DNA from: Candidatus Allofournierella merdigallinarum
Lineage (GTDB): Bacteria > Bacillota > Clostridia > Oscillospirales > Ruminococcaceae
Reading direction: 5' to 3'
Assembly (NCBI GenBank): GCA_019117205.1
Contig: DXAC01000016.1
Span: 1-64,000, forward strand
Length of the DNA stretch: 64,000 nucleotides
The translations under genes were made by a program, and so were the position numbers. Positions 54,149 through 62,991 of this stretch are shown here, piece by piece (positions within the stretch are counted from its first letter, which is position 1; every line of letters begins with the position of its first letter). The notes beneath the pieces were generated by a model. The model was not told where the DNA came from, searched no databases, and worked only from the letters and a program-made list of their open reading frames with translations.

Positions 54149-56225
54149 ATCGTCCTCCTTGCAAAACGGCAGAGCGGCCCGGCCGTATCAGCAGCCGCAC
54201 GCCCCGGGGCGCGTAATAGACTTTCCATTCCCGCCCGGCCTGCCAGTCGCGGGCCACGCGGGTCACCAGCGTTTGAGCGGACAGCTCGCCCGGGTCGGTG
54301 TTGCCTGTGAGCAGATAGTCCGTCCGCAGCGGCGTTCCGGTGACCATCCGGCCAGTGGGCACGGCCACCCTGCACCCGGCGATCTCCAGCAGCACCAGGC
54401 CGCCGGTCTTCAGCCGGACCACTGTGACCATTATATCACACACCGTCTCCTTTTGGGAGCCGAGCACCGGCAGCGCCGCCAGTTCCACCGTCTTCTCCGC
54501 CTCCGGCGCGGGAAAAGCGGGTTCGGCCCGCAGGTCCACCGTCAGCTGCGGCAGCAGCACGCCCATCTCGCCCAGACATTCCTCCACCGCCTCGGCGTTG
54601 CTCTGGCCACCCCGGAAGAGCACCAGTGCCTGTCCGTTCTCCACCGCCACCACACAGGGCGAGGTCCCGCTGCCCACCAGGGAGATCTCCACCATGTCCT
54701 GCTGAAGAAAACCGCCCCAGAGCACACAGAGCACCACCAGCGCCGGCAGCGCGCCCCACAGCCAGCGGGCGCATTTCAGCCGGACGGCGGCGACGATGAC
54801 CAGGACAAGGGCCGCAAAGCACACCAGCGAGTATTCCCGGGGCAGCGGCAGCCGGGCAAGGGGCAGGTCGGCGCAGAACGCGGCGATGGCGTTGAGCAGC
54901 TTTGCCAGCAGGCCGCCCGCCAGGGAAAAGGCGCGGCCGGCAAAATCCAGCCAGGGCGAGAAGCTGCACAGCCCTGCCAGCATCCCCATGATCACCGCCG
55001 CGCCCACAAAGCGCAGCGCCAGCAGGTTCGCCAGCAGCGACACGCCGCTCACCGGCAAGCCGCCCAGCAGCTGCACCGGCAGGGTGAACGCCGCCGCCAG
55101 CAGTGTGGGCAGCACCAGGCCGGCCGCCCCGGCGGCAAGGCGACTGCCGATGTCCCCTTTCTCCCGCGTCCGCTGGCGCAGGGGCTGGAGCAGCACATTT
55201 GCCACCGCCACCCCCAGCGTGGCCGCGAAAGAGAGCTGAAAGGCCAGGTCGCACACCGCGTAAGGGCCCTGAAAGCTGATGAGCAGCGCCGCCACGCCCA
55301 GGCTGGTGAGGGGGTCCGGCGCCAGCAGCAGCAGGCCGCCCGCATAGGTGATCAGCGCCGCGATGCCCGCGCGCACCACCGAGGGGGTAAAGCCGGTGAG
55401 GGCCATCATAAAGACCACCAGCGCGATGGCCAAAAGATACCGGAGCCTGCGCCAGCGGGCACCAGCGCCCCGCGCGGGAGCAAACACGCCGCAGAGCAGG
55501 CTCAGATGCAGCCCGGACACCACCAGCAGGTGAGACATGCCCGCCGCCTGGTAGTCGTCGGTGACCTGGTCAGTGAGGCGGGTCCTGTCGCCGCTGGCCA
55601 TGGCGGCCAGCGTGCCGCCCTCGGCCCGGGGCAGATAGCGGGCGATGCCGGCGGCCAACTGTGCCTGCAGCCGGCGGGCAGCATACAGCAGGTCGTCAGA
55701 CCGGCCCGCCTCCACCGGCGTGTCCAGGCACTCCGCCTCCAGGCAGACGCCGTCCGCAAGGCTGCCGTAGAAGTACTCGTCGGCGGTCAGGGCGCTGAGC
55801 TCCAGCTCCACCCGAAAGCGCTGGCCCGGCTCACAGTCCGGGAAAAGGGCGGCGTCGGCGAGGGTGCGGCGGAAGACACCAAGGGGCGTTCCGTCCAGCT
55901 CCAGCAGCCGCAGGCGCACCCGCACCGTGTCCTCCACAAATCCCGGCTGCACCGATGTGACCTCCACCAGTGCCTGCGCCCGGGTGTCCGCCAGGGCGAA
56001 CGCCGGCGCGACAAAGAGATAAAAGCCGGCACACTGCACGGCAAAGCCCAGCAGACAGGCCACGGCCAACATTGGCCAGGCGCCCCGCCTGCCGGCAAAC
56101 CAGGAGAGGATGCCGCCGCATACGAAAACTGCCGCCAGCGGCAAAAAGGCCGCGGGCGGCAGATAAACAGCGGCCAACTGTATCAGGACAAACGCGCCGC
56201 AGAAAGCGGCGAGCGGCCGGCGCAC
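54138..56225 (-). CDS. comEC: ComEC/Rec2-family competence membrane protein
   Basis: DNA-uptake channel family, 695 aa. N-terminal helices and an OB-like DUF4131 part (about residues 60-165) are followed by the Competence domain. That domain contains HLLVVSGLHLSLL, MMALTGFTPSVVRAGIAALI, ALLISFQGPYAVCDLAFQLSFAATLGV and several helices to about residue 515. The final 180 residues occupy the place of the metallo-beta-lactamase domain, starting MVEISLVGSGTS, but contain no HxHxDH motif. No comEA is adjacent. It overlaps holA by 11 nt. Confidence 0.9.
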   Translation of the reverse strand: MRRPLAAFCGAFVLIQLAAVYLPPAAFLPLAAVFVCGGILSWFAGRRGAWPMLAVACLLGFAVQCAGFYLFVAPAFALADTRAQALVEVTSVQPGFVEDTVRVRLRLLELDGTPLGVFRRTLADAALFPDCEPGQRFRVELELSALTADEYFYGSLADGVCLEAECLDTPVEAGRSDDLLYAARRLQAQLAAGIARYLPRAEGGTLAAMASGDRTRLTDQVTDDYQAAGMSHLLVVSGLHLSLLCGVFAPARGAGARWRRLRYLLAIALVVFMMALTGFTPSVVRAGIAALITYAGGLLLLAPDPLTSLGVAALLISFQGPYAVCDLAFQLSFAATLGVAVANVLLQPLRQRTREKGDIGSRLAAGAAGLVLPTLLAAAFTLPVQLLGGLPVSGVSLLANLLALRFVGAAVIMGMLAGLCSFSPWLDFAGRAFSLAGGLLAKLLNAIAAFCADLPLARLPLPREYSLVCFAALVLVIVAAVRLKCARWLWGALPALVVLCVLWGGFLQQDMVEISLVGSGTSPCVVAVENGQALVLFRGGQSNAEAVEECLGEMGVLLPQLTVDLRAEPAFPAPEAEKTVELAALPVLGSQKETVCDIMVTVVRLKTGGLVLLEIAGCRVAVPTGRMVTGTPLRTDYLLTGNTDPGELSAQTLVTRVARDWQAGREWKVYYAPRGVRLLIRPGRSAVLQGGRYAL

Positions 56226-56230
56226 GGCCG

Positions 56231-56770
56231 TTAGTGGATGAACAGCGGCAGTTTCTCCAGATATACAATGTCGGTGCGGTCGGCGGCGTCCCCCTCGGCC
56301 AGTACGGCGGCCCGTGCCACCACGGTGCCGGTGCTGCGGGCGACCAGCGCCTCCAGCGCGTGCAGCGAACCGCCGGTGCTGATCACATCGTCCACGATGA
56401 GCACCCGCTTGCCGTTCATGGCGTCCAGGTCCTTGCGGTCGATGACCAGCTTCTGCTTGGCGCTGGTGGTGATGGACTGATCCTCCACCACCACCGGCTC
56501 ACGCATGTAAAGCTTTTCGCCTTTGCGGGCCGGGATGTACAGTTTCCCGCTCTGGCGGCTCATCTCATAGGCCAGGGGGATGCCCTTGGCCTCGGCGGTG
56601 ACGATCACGTCGAACGCCGGGCACTTTTTCAGCAGCTCGGCGGCGCAGGCAACGGTGAGTTCCACGTCGCTGAACATGATGAAAGCGGCGATGTCCATGT
56701 GCTCGTTCACGGCGCAGATGGGCAGTTCGCGGGTAAGGCCCGCCACGTGCAGCGTATAGGTCTTTGACAT
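56231..56770 (-). CDS. apt: Adenine/xanthine-type phosphoribosyltransferase
   Basis: A 179-aa type I phosphoribosyltransferase with the PRPP motif VLIVDDVISTGGS (residues 123-135) and DVIVTAEAKGIPLAYEMS. It also has RKGEKLYMREPVVVEDQSITT. The arrangement is that of adenine phosphoribosyltransferases, but the N-terminus differs from classic Apt, so xanthine or another base is possible. GGAGGAGAAGAGGAA precedes the ATG. The comEC start is 5 nt downstream of its stop. Confidence 0.82.
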   Translation of the reverse strand: MSKTYTLHVAGLTRELPICAVNEHMDIAAFIMFSDVELTVACAAELLKKCPAFDVIVTAEAKGIPLAYEMSRQSGKLYIPARKGEKLYMREPVVVEDQSITTSAKQKLVIDRKDLDAMNGKRVLIVDDVISTGGSLHALEALVARSTGTVVARAAVLAEGDAADRTDIVYLEKLPLFIH

Positions 56771-56825
56771 TTCCTCTTCTCCTCCTCACTTGGGTGGACA
56801 AAAACGAAAAAACGGACGCGGCGGC

Positions 56826-57167
56826 TCAGCCCGGAGGCCAGGCCAGGCTGCGCTTTGCCAGCACATGGAAATGGAGATGCTTCACGCTTTGGCCGCCATC
56901 CTCCCCCACGTTGGTGACCACCCGGTAGCCCTTTTCACAGCCCAGCTCGCCGCACAGGCGGGCGATGGTGGCATAGATGTGGGCCAGCAGCGCCCCGTCC
57001 CCCTCGGTGAGGCAGGCGGCGGAGTCGATGTGTTTTTTGGGGATCACCAGAAAATGCACCGGCGCCTGGGGGTCGATGTCGTAAAAAGCCAGGATCTCGT
57101 CGTCCTCAAACAGCTTGTTGGAGGGGATGAGCCCCGCGGCGATTTTGCAGAACAGACAATCGTTCAT
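56826..57167 (-). CDS. HIT-family nucleotide hydrolase (HinT type)
   Basis: A 113-aa protein with CLFCKIAAGLIPS, FYDIDPQAPVHFLVIPKKHI and the histidine triad HLHFHVL (His97, His99, His101). HinT enzymes hydrolyse nucleoside phosphoramidates. Two N-terminal cysteines (CLFC) occur but the other zinc ligands are not obvious. It lies between alaS and apt on the same strand. Confidence 0.93.
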   Translation of the reverse strand: MNDCLFCKIAAGLIPSNKLFEDDEILAFYDIDPQAPVHFLVIPKKHIDSAACLTEGDGALLAHIYATIARLCGELGCEKGYRVVTNVGEDGGQSVKHLHFHVLAKRSLAWPPG

Positions 57168-57199
57168 CAGCGTACGCTCCTTTCCTGTTTTCTGATCGG

Positions 57200-57228
57200 C
57201 CCCGCCGGAAACGGGCTTTCCGGCGGGG
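57200..57228. other. Intercistronic hairpin between alaS and the HIT gene
   Basis: CCCCGCCGGAAA (57200-57211) pairs perfectly with TTTCCGGCGGGG (57217-57228). No U-run follows on the minus strand, but GUUUUUCC follows on the plus strand. It may weakly separate alaS from the downstream genes or stabilise the alaS 3' end. Confidence 0.6.
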
Positions 57229-57240
57229 TCCGTTTTTCCG

Positions 57241-59910
57241 TCAACCGTTGAGGGCGGCCGCGACGATGCCGGGCACCGCGTTCAGCGCCTCGTCGATCTT
57301 GGTGGCGTCCTTGAGGCCGGCCATGGCAAGATCCGGCTTGCCGCCGCCGTTGCCGCCGGCAATCACCGCGATCTGCTTGACCAGCGCGCCCGCCTTGAGG
57401 CCGGCGTCCTGGGCGCCCTTGCCGCAGCAGACCACCAGGGAGATCTTGCCGTCGGTGCTGCCCACCAGGGCGCTGACCACGTTGGGCGCCTTGTCCCGGA
57501 TCTTCTCGCACATGCCGCGCAGCGCCTCGGGGGCGGTGCCGGAGAAGTAGGCGGACACGATCTTGATGCCGTTCACGTCGGCGGCGTTCTCAAACAGGCC
57601 GTCGATCTTGCTGGCGGCCACCTCGCTCTTGAGCTGCTCCAGCTCCTTGGTGAGGCTCTTCACCTCGGCGGCCACGCCCTCGGCCCGCAGGGGCAGGTCT
57701 TTCAGGTTGTTCACTTTCAGGCTGCCGGCCACCTTGTGGAGCATCTCGGTGCGCTCGTCCAGCAGGCGCAGAACGCCCATGCCGGTGGTGCCCTCGATGC
57801 GGCGCACGCCGGCGGCCACGCTGGACTCGCTCAAAATCTTGAAGCAGCCCAGCTGGGCGGTGTTGGTCACATGGGTGCCGCCGCAGAACTCGGTGGACCA
57901 GCCGTTCACATCCACCACCCGCACGATGTCACCGTACTTTTCGCCGAACAGGGCCATGGCGCCCATCTTCTTGGCCTCGGCCAGGGGCATGTTCCGCACG
58001 GTGACGTCCAGCGCCTCGAAGATCTTCTGGTTGACGATGTGCTCCACCAGCGCCAGCTCCTCGGGGGTCACGGCGCTGAAATGGGTGAAGTCAAAGCGCA
58101 CCCGCTCGTCGTCCTCGTAGGAACCGGCCTGGTGTACATGGCTGCCCAGCACCTCCCGCAGCGCCTTTTGCAGCAGGTGGGCGCTGGTGTGGTTGCGGGC
58201 GATGGCCCGCCGGCGGCCCTTGGCCACGCTGGCGGTGACGCTCTCCCCCACCTGGGCGGTACCCTCGGTGAGGGTGCAGGTGTGCACGAAGAAGCCCTTG
58301 GGGGTCTTCTTCACCGCCTTGACCTCCAGCCGGGCGCCGGAGGCGGTGACGATCACGCCGGTGTCCGCCACCTGGCCGCCGCTCTCGGCGTAGAACGGGG
58401 TGCGGTCCAACACCACCAGTACGCCCTCCTTGGCGCCGTCGTCGGTGGAAACGGCGTCCTGCAGCTCCTCTCCGTCGGAAAGGGCCAGCACCGTGCCCTT
58501 GTCCTCCAGCACGTCATAGCCGGTGAACACGGTGGGCTCGGCGTCCAGCTCGCCGAACAGGTCGGCGGCCCAGCCGGAGATATCCCGGGAGAGCCGGTCC
58601 TGCCGGGCCTTTTCTTTCTGCTTTTTCATCTCCGCCTGGAAGTTCTCCTCGTCCACGGTGACGCCCGCCTCGGCGGCGATCTCGCGGGTGAGGTCCAGGG
58701 GGAAGCCAAAGGTGTCGTTCAGCTTGAAAGCGTCGATGCCGGAGAGGATCTTCTCCTTGCCGGAAAGGGCCGCCTTGGCGATGTTGTCCAGCAGGCCGTT
58801 GAGGATGTTCAGGCCCTGGTCGATGGTCTTGTAGAAGCGCTCCTCCTCGGTGCCGATGACCTTTTTGATGTAGTCGGCGTGCTCCTCCAGCTCGGGGTAG
58901 CCGGCCTTGTTCTCATAGATGACCGTGTCCACCAGCTCGCTGAGGAACGGCCGGTCGATGCCCAGCATCCGGCCGTGACGGGCGGCACGGCGCAGCAGAC
59001 GGCGCAGCACATAGCCCCGGCCCTCGTTGGAGGGCAGGATGCCGTCGCTGACCATGAACGTGGTGGAGCGGATGTGGTCGGTGATGACGCGGATGGAGAT
59101 GTCGGTCTTCTCGTCCTGGCCGTAGATGTGGCCGCTGATGCGCTCCACATGGTTCAGGATGGCCCGCACGGTGTCCACCTCGAACAGGTTGCCCACGTTC
59201 TGCATCACGCAGGCCAGCCGCTCCAGGCCCATGCCGGTGTCGATGTTGGGCTTTTCCAGCCGGGTATAGGTGCCCTTGCCGTCGGAGTCGAACTGGCTGA
59301 ACACCAGGTTCCAGACCTCCATGTACCGGTCGCAGTCACAGCCCACCTTGCAGTCCGGCTTGCCGCAGCCGTGCTCGGGGCCCCGGTCGAAATAGATCTC
59401 GCTGCAGGGGCCGCAGGGGCCGGAGCCGTGCTCCCAGAAGTTGTCCTCCTTGCCAAAGCGGACCATGTGGTCCTCGGGGATGCCCACCTCTTTGGTCCAG
59501 ATGTCCCAGGCCTCGTCGTCGTCCTCGTAAACGGAGATGTACAGCAGCTCGGCGGGGATCTCCAGCACGCCGGTGAGGAATTCCCAGGCCCAATGGATGG
59601 CCTCGGTCTTGAAGTAATCCTGGAAGCTGAAGTTGCCCAGCATCTCGAAATAGGTGCCGTGGCGGGCAGTGATGCCCACCCGCTCGATGTCCGGGGTGCG
59701 GATGCACTTCTGGCAGGTGGTCACCCGATGGCGGGGCGGCTCCTCCTGGCCCAGGAACCACTTTTTCATGGGGGCCATGCCGCTGTTGATCAGCAAAAGG
59801 CTGTTGTCGTTTTTGGGCACCAGCGGGAAGCTGCCCAGCCGCAGGTGGCCCTTGCTTTCAAAGAAGGAGAGATATTTCTCTCGCAGTTCGTTCAAACCGG
59901 TCCATTGCAT
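57241..59910 (-). CDS. alaS: Alanyl-tRNA synthetase
   Basis: Class II synthetase of 889 aa. It has the catalytic core (MQWTGLNELREKYLSFFESKGH, FPLVPKNDNSLLLINSGMAPMK, GMGLERLACVMQ) and the editing domain with zinc ligands in HTSAHLLQKALR and CGGTHVTNT. The C-Ala domain follows (ISLVVCCGKGAQDAGLKAGALVK, GGGGKPDLA-like GNGGGKPDLAMAG). GAGGAG precedes the ATG at 59910; the upstream in-frame extension belongs to the leader. Controlled by the alanine T-box upstream. Confidence 0.96.
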   Translation of the reverse strand: MQWTGLNELREKYLSFFESKGHLRLGSFPLVPKNDNSLLLINSGMAPMKKWFLGQEEPPRHRVTTCQKCIRTPDIERVGITARHGTYFEMLGNFSFQDYFKTEAIHWAWEFLTGVLEIPAELLYISVYEDDDEAWDIWTKEVGIPEDHMVRFGKEDNFWEHGSGPCGPCSEIYFDRGPEHGCGKPDCKVGCDCDRYMEVWNLVFSQFDSDGKGTYTRLEKPNIDTGMGLERLACVMQNVGNLFEVDTVRAILNHVERISGHIYGQDEKTDISIRVITDHIRSTTFMVSDGILPSNEGRGYVLRRLLRRAARHGRMLGIDRPFLSELVDTVIYENKAGYPELEEHADYIKKVIGTEEERFYKTIDQGLNILNGLLDNIAKAALSGKEKILSGIDAFKLNDTFGFPLDLTREIAAEAGVTVDEENFQAEMKKQKEKARQDRLSRDISGWAADLFGELDAEPTVFTGYDVLEDKGTVLALSDGEELQDAVSTDDGAKEGVLVVLDRTPFYAESGGQVADTGVIVTASGARLEVKAVKKTPKGFFVHTCTLTEGTAQVGESVTASVAKGRRRAIARNHTSAHLLQKALREVLGSHVHQAGSYEDDERVRFDFTHFSAVTPEELALVEHIVNQKIFEALDVTVRNMPLAEAKKMGAMALFGEKYGDIVRVVDVNGWSTEFCGGTHVTNTAQLGCFKILSESSVAAGVRRIEGTTGMGVLRLLDERTEMLHKVAGSLKVNNLKDLPLRAEGVAAEVKSLTKELEQLKSEVAASKIDGLFENAADVNGIKIVSAYFSGTAPEALRGMCEKIRDKAPNVVSALVGSTDGKISLVVCCGKGAQDAGLKAGALVKQIAVIAGGNGGGKPDLAMAGLKDATKIDEALNAVPGIVAAALNG

Positions 59911-60205
59911 CGTTCCATACTCCTCTTTCGTTGTTGTTTGCACGGCGGCAGCCCGGGCGAAAAAAACAGCCTTCGCCCCTGTTCACAGGGACGAAGACTG
60001 AAACTCTCCGTGGTACCACCCAGATTGCGGCCCCGAAAAGGGCCGCCGCTTTTGCGCCCGTTAACGCCGTGCCTACGCCCGGCTCGTCGCCGGGGGCTCA
60101 AGGGTGGCTTGCAGCACGCTTGTGCAAGGGCCTTTCACCCACCGGCCCTCTCTCTGTGTGCTCCGCGCGTCGCTGGCCCTATCACAGCCATTTTGGATCT
60201 TTTAC
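59911..60205 (-). promoter_or_regulatory. Alanine-specific T-box leader
   Basis: The transcript carries the T-box core TGGGTGGTACCACGG (60008-60022) and a terminator stem (59968-59999) followed by seven U residues. In stem I, AGCAC pairs with GUGCU around an AGAGAGAG kink-turn-like element and a GGGCC...GGCCC apical hairpin. The codon directly after GUGCU is GCA (60110-60112), an alanine codon in the expected specifier position. Uncharged tRNA-Ala should therefore switch on alaS. Confidence 0.9.
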
Positions 60206-60211
60206 GTTGCA

Positions 60212-60240
60212 ATTATACCGCCCTCAAGCGCCGTTGTCAA
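60212..60240 (-). promoter_or_regulatory. Sigma-A promoter of the alaS T-box leader, inside the PBP gene end
   Basis: Minus-strand TTGACA (60235-60240) and perfect TATAAT (60212-60217) are separated by 17 bp. The -35 box lies in the last codons of the penicillin-binding protein gene (stop at 60224-60226), so the coding sequence and promoter share bases. Confidence 0.85.
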
Positions 60241-61897
60241 CACCGTTTGACGCCGTGGACAGGCCGTTTTCGCCGCTTTCCGCCTCCGGGAACGCCTCCG
60301 GGTCCAGCCAGTAGAGCGCCTCGCACACCTGGGCGAAGATCGACCCGCAGCTCACGGCGGGCTCGGGGGTGCCGTCCTGCAGCACCACGATGGTGTAGCG
60401 GGGCTCCTCCGCGGGCCAGAAGCCGGCGAACCAGTAGTTCATCAGCTCCCGGCCCTCCTCGTCGAACGTGCCGGTCTGGGCGGTGCCCGTCTTGCCGGCG
60501 GCCGCCCCGTGGAGGGGCTGGGCGTCCTGGCCCAGGCCCCGGGACACCACCCCGGCCAGCATCTCGGCCAGGGCGGCGGCAGTCTCCGGCGACATTGCCT
60601 GCCGGCCGGCGGCGTCGGGGAAAGCCTCTGTGATGCTGCCGGCCTCCTCATCCACCAGCCCCTTTACAAAGGCGGGCGCGCGCCAGATGCCCCCTGCCGC
60701 GATGGCGTTGAACGCCGCCGCCACCTGCAGCGGGGTGGCCAGCAGCTCCCCCTGGCCGAAGCTGACGCTGGCCAGCTGGCCCAGGTCCTCCAGCCGACCG
60801 GCGTCGGGCAGGTTGCCCGCCGCGCTTTGCAGCCCGCCGGCAAGATAGGTCGGCTCCCCAAAACCGAACTCCTGTGCCGTCTGCCACACCGCCTCGCCCC
60901 CCAGCGCAAGGCCCAGCTCGATAAAAAAACAGTTGCAGCTTTTTTCCAGCGCGCCCGCGAGGCCCAGCTCCCCGTGGGCGCGGCTCTGGGCGCACCGGTA
61001 GATGTGGCCGTTCAGGTCCACGTATCCCTCGCAGTCCACCGCGTACCAGCCCCAGCCCTTTTCCAGGGTGGCAGCGGCCAGCACCGGCTTGAACACCGAG
61101 CCCACGTTGTACTGACACAGCGCCCGGTTGAGCAGTGAGGTGTCCTGGGCCTGGATGCTCTTCTCCACCGCCCGGGGGTCAAATTCCGGCAGGCTGACGC
61201 TTGCCAGCGCCCGGGCGCTGGCCACGTCCAGCACCAGAATGCAGCCCTGGGTCATATTCTTTTGGGCGATGCCCTCGCAGGCACGCTGCACCGCCTCATC
61301 CAGGGTGAGCATCACGCCGGTGCTCCCGCCGCCCTGCTCCACCAGCTCCGGCTCGCTGCCCTGCACAAGGCTGCCCTGGGCGGTGGTGACGCACCGCACC
61401 AGCTGCCGGGGCGTTTCGGGGGCGAGCACCTCGTCAAAGGCAAGCTCCAGGCCGCTGACCCCACGGCCGTCCCCGTTCAGGTAGCCGATCAGGTGAGGCG
61501 CCACCGGCGCGGGAAAGTACCGCTGCGGCACCGCGTAGGTGTAAACGCCCTGGTCGGTGAGGTCTGCGTCCACCTGGACCAGAAAGGGCTCGCTGGAGTT
61601 GCGGCGGCTGTACAGCAGCGACTGGCCCGCATAGGACGTGTGATCGAACAGGCGGGCATAGCTGCTCTCCCCCGGCACGCAGAGGGCGTAATACTCCAGC
61701 CCATAGCTGGTAAGGCACCTGCCTTTACAGTCGTACAGGTTCCCGCGGGCGCCCTCCAGCGGTAGGGTGGTCACCGTTTGGGCCAGGGCGGTATCGGCAA
61801 AATCCTGGTTTTGGGCCAGCAGAAACAGCCGGCCCAGCACCAGGGCGAACGCGGCCAGCACTGCCGCGAACAGAGCCGTCAAACGTCTGGTGGTCAA
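60224..61897 (-). CDS. Class B penicillin-binding protein (transpeptidase)
   Basis: A 557-aa cell-wall transpeptidase with one N-terminal membrane anchor (about residues 8-28). The dimerisation region begins GARGNLYDCKGRCLTSYG. The penicillin-binding domain has the active-site SVFK (Ser267, in YNVGSVFKP), SCN (in KSCNCFFIELG) and KTGTAQTG. The layout is like PBP2A/SpoVD-type transpeptidases without PASTA domains. Start is TTG at 61897 behind AAAGGGGG; no suitable ATG exists. Which division or sporulation process it serves cannot be told. Confidence 0.9.
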   Translation of the reverse strand: MTTRRLTALFAAVLAAFALVLGRLFLLAQNQDFADTALAQTVTTLPLEGARGNLYDCKGRCLTSYGLEYYALCVPGESSYARLFDHTSYAGQSLLYSRRNSSEPFLVQVDADLTDQGVYTYAVPQRYFPAPVAPHLIGYLNGDGRGVSGLELAFDEVLAPETPRQLVRCVTTAQGSLVQGSEPELVEQGGGSTGVMLTLDEAVQRACEGIAQKNMTQGCILVLDVASARALASVSLPEFDPRAVEKSIQAQDTSLLNRALCQYNVGSVFKPVLAAATLEKGWGWYAVDCEGYVDLNGHIYRCAQSRAHGELGLAGALEKSCNCFFIELGLALGGEAVWQTAQEFGFGEPTYLAGGLQSAAGNLPDAGRLEDLGQLASVSFGQGELLATPLQVAAAFNAIAAGGIWRAPAFVKGLVDEEAGSITEAFPDAAGRQAMSPETAAALAEMLAGVVSRGLGQDAQPLHGAAAGKTGTAQTGTFDEEGRELMNYWFAGFWPAEEPRYTIVVLQDGTPEPAVSCGSIFAQVCEALYWLDPEAFPEAESGENGLSTASNGVDNGA

Positions 61898-61973
61898 TGG
61901 GCTTTGCCCCCTTTCCCCCGGAGTATGGGCAACGGGCCGTCGGCCCAAACAGGCGGGCCGCGCCGGGGACGGC

Positions 61974-62011
61974 AAAAAGAAAACCGCCCCGTGGCCTTTG
62001 CCACAGGGCGG
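61974..62011 (-). terminator. Intrinsic terminator of the fructokinase gene
   Basis: CCGCCCCGTGGC and GCCACAGGGCGG (61984-62011) form the stem, followed on the minus strand by UUUUCUUUUUG. Confidence 0.82.
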
Positions 62012-62027
62012 CGGGTGGAAATGCCTT

Positions 62028-62981
62028 TTATTGCAGCCGGGCCAGTACCTCGTCGTAGTCCGGCACGCTGGAGATGCCGCCGGGGCGGGTGGCGGAAAGG
62101 CCCGCGCTGGCGCTGGCGAAGCGGGCCACCTCCTCCAGCTCGCGCCGGGAGAGCGATTCGGGAGGCTTGTTCAAAGCCAGCAGCTTCCACATGGCGCTGC
62201 CGCCGAAGATGTCCCCCGCGCCGGTGGTGTCCACCACCCGGACGCCCTCCAGCGCGGGCACGCTGCCCCCGGCGTTGGGGTTTCTGTACAGGCATCCGTT
62301 GGCGCCGCAGGTGACAAACACCAGCTTTGCCCCGTGCTCTTTCAGGATGCGCTCCGCGCCGGCCTCCGGCTTCAGCCCGAACAGGAACGCCACCTCCTCG
62401 TCGCTGATCTTCACCACATCCGCCTGATCGAGGCCCCAGAGCAGCTGCTCGCGGGCTTCCTCAAGGCTGGGCCAGAGGGGCTTGCGCAGATTGGGGTCGT
62501 AGCTGATGAGCTTGCCCTTTTCCTTTGCGTAGGCCACCGCCCGGCGGGTAGCGGTGCGGGCGGGCTCGCCGGTGAGGGAAAGAGCCCCGAAATGAAGGAC
62601 TTTTGCCTCGTCGATAAGGCCCAGGTCCAGCTCTTCAAAGGACAGGCAGACGTCCGCGCCAGGCTTGCGGGCAAAGGAGAACTCCCGGTTGCCCGTTTCA
62701 TCCAGCGTGACAAAGGCAAGGGTGGTGAACACGTCCCCGGACACCACCACGCCCCGTGTCTCCACGCCGGCCTTTTTCAGGGTGCCGACGAGCAGCCGGC
62801 CAAAGGCGTCCTGCCCCACCTTGCCCAGCATCGCGGTGCCCGCGCCAAAGCGGGCCAGCGCCGCCAGATAGTTCGCCGGCGCGCCGCCGGGATGGGCCGC
62901 CAGGGTGGGATAGCCGTCGCCGTCCGCCCCGATGCAGGTAAGATCAATGAGAAGTTCTCCCAAAGCCACCACGTCGATCAT
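62028..62981 (-). CDS. PfkB-family carbohydrate kinase, fructokinase-like
   Basis: A 317-aa ribokinase-fold enzyme. It has the N-terminal GELLIDL and HPGGAPANYLAALARFG motifs and the C-terminal catalytic motif VVDTTGAGDIFGGSAMW, whose aspartate is the general base. Similarity is greatest to fructokinases. Downstream of a D-lyxose/D-mannose isomerase gene by 10 nt, it fits the use of fructose or a related ketose made by that enzyme. Confidence 0.88.
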   Translation of the reverse strand: MIDVVALGELLIDLTCIGADGDGYPTLAAHPGGAPANYLAALARFGAGTAMLGKVGQDAFGRLLVGTLKKAGVETRGVVVSGDVFTTLAFVTLDETGNREFSFARKPGADVCLSFEELDLGLIDEAKVLHFGALSLTGEPARTATRRAVAYAKEKGKLISYDPNLRKPLWPSLEEAREQLLWGLDQADVVKISDEEVAFLFGLKPEAGAERILKEHGAKLVFVTCGANGCLYRNPNAGGSVPALEGVRVVDTTGAGDIFGGSAMWKLLALNKPPESLSRRELEEVARFASASAGLSATRPGGISSVPDYDEVLARLQ

Positions 62982-62991
62982 TGTATATCCC

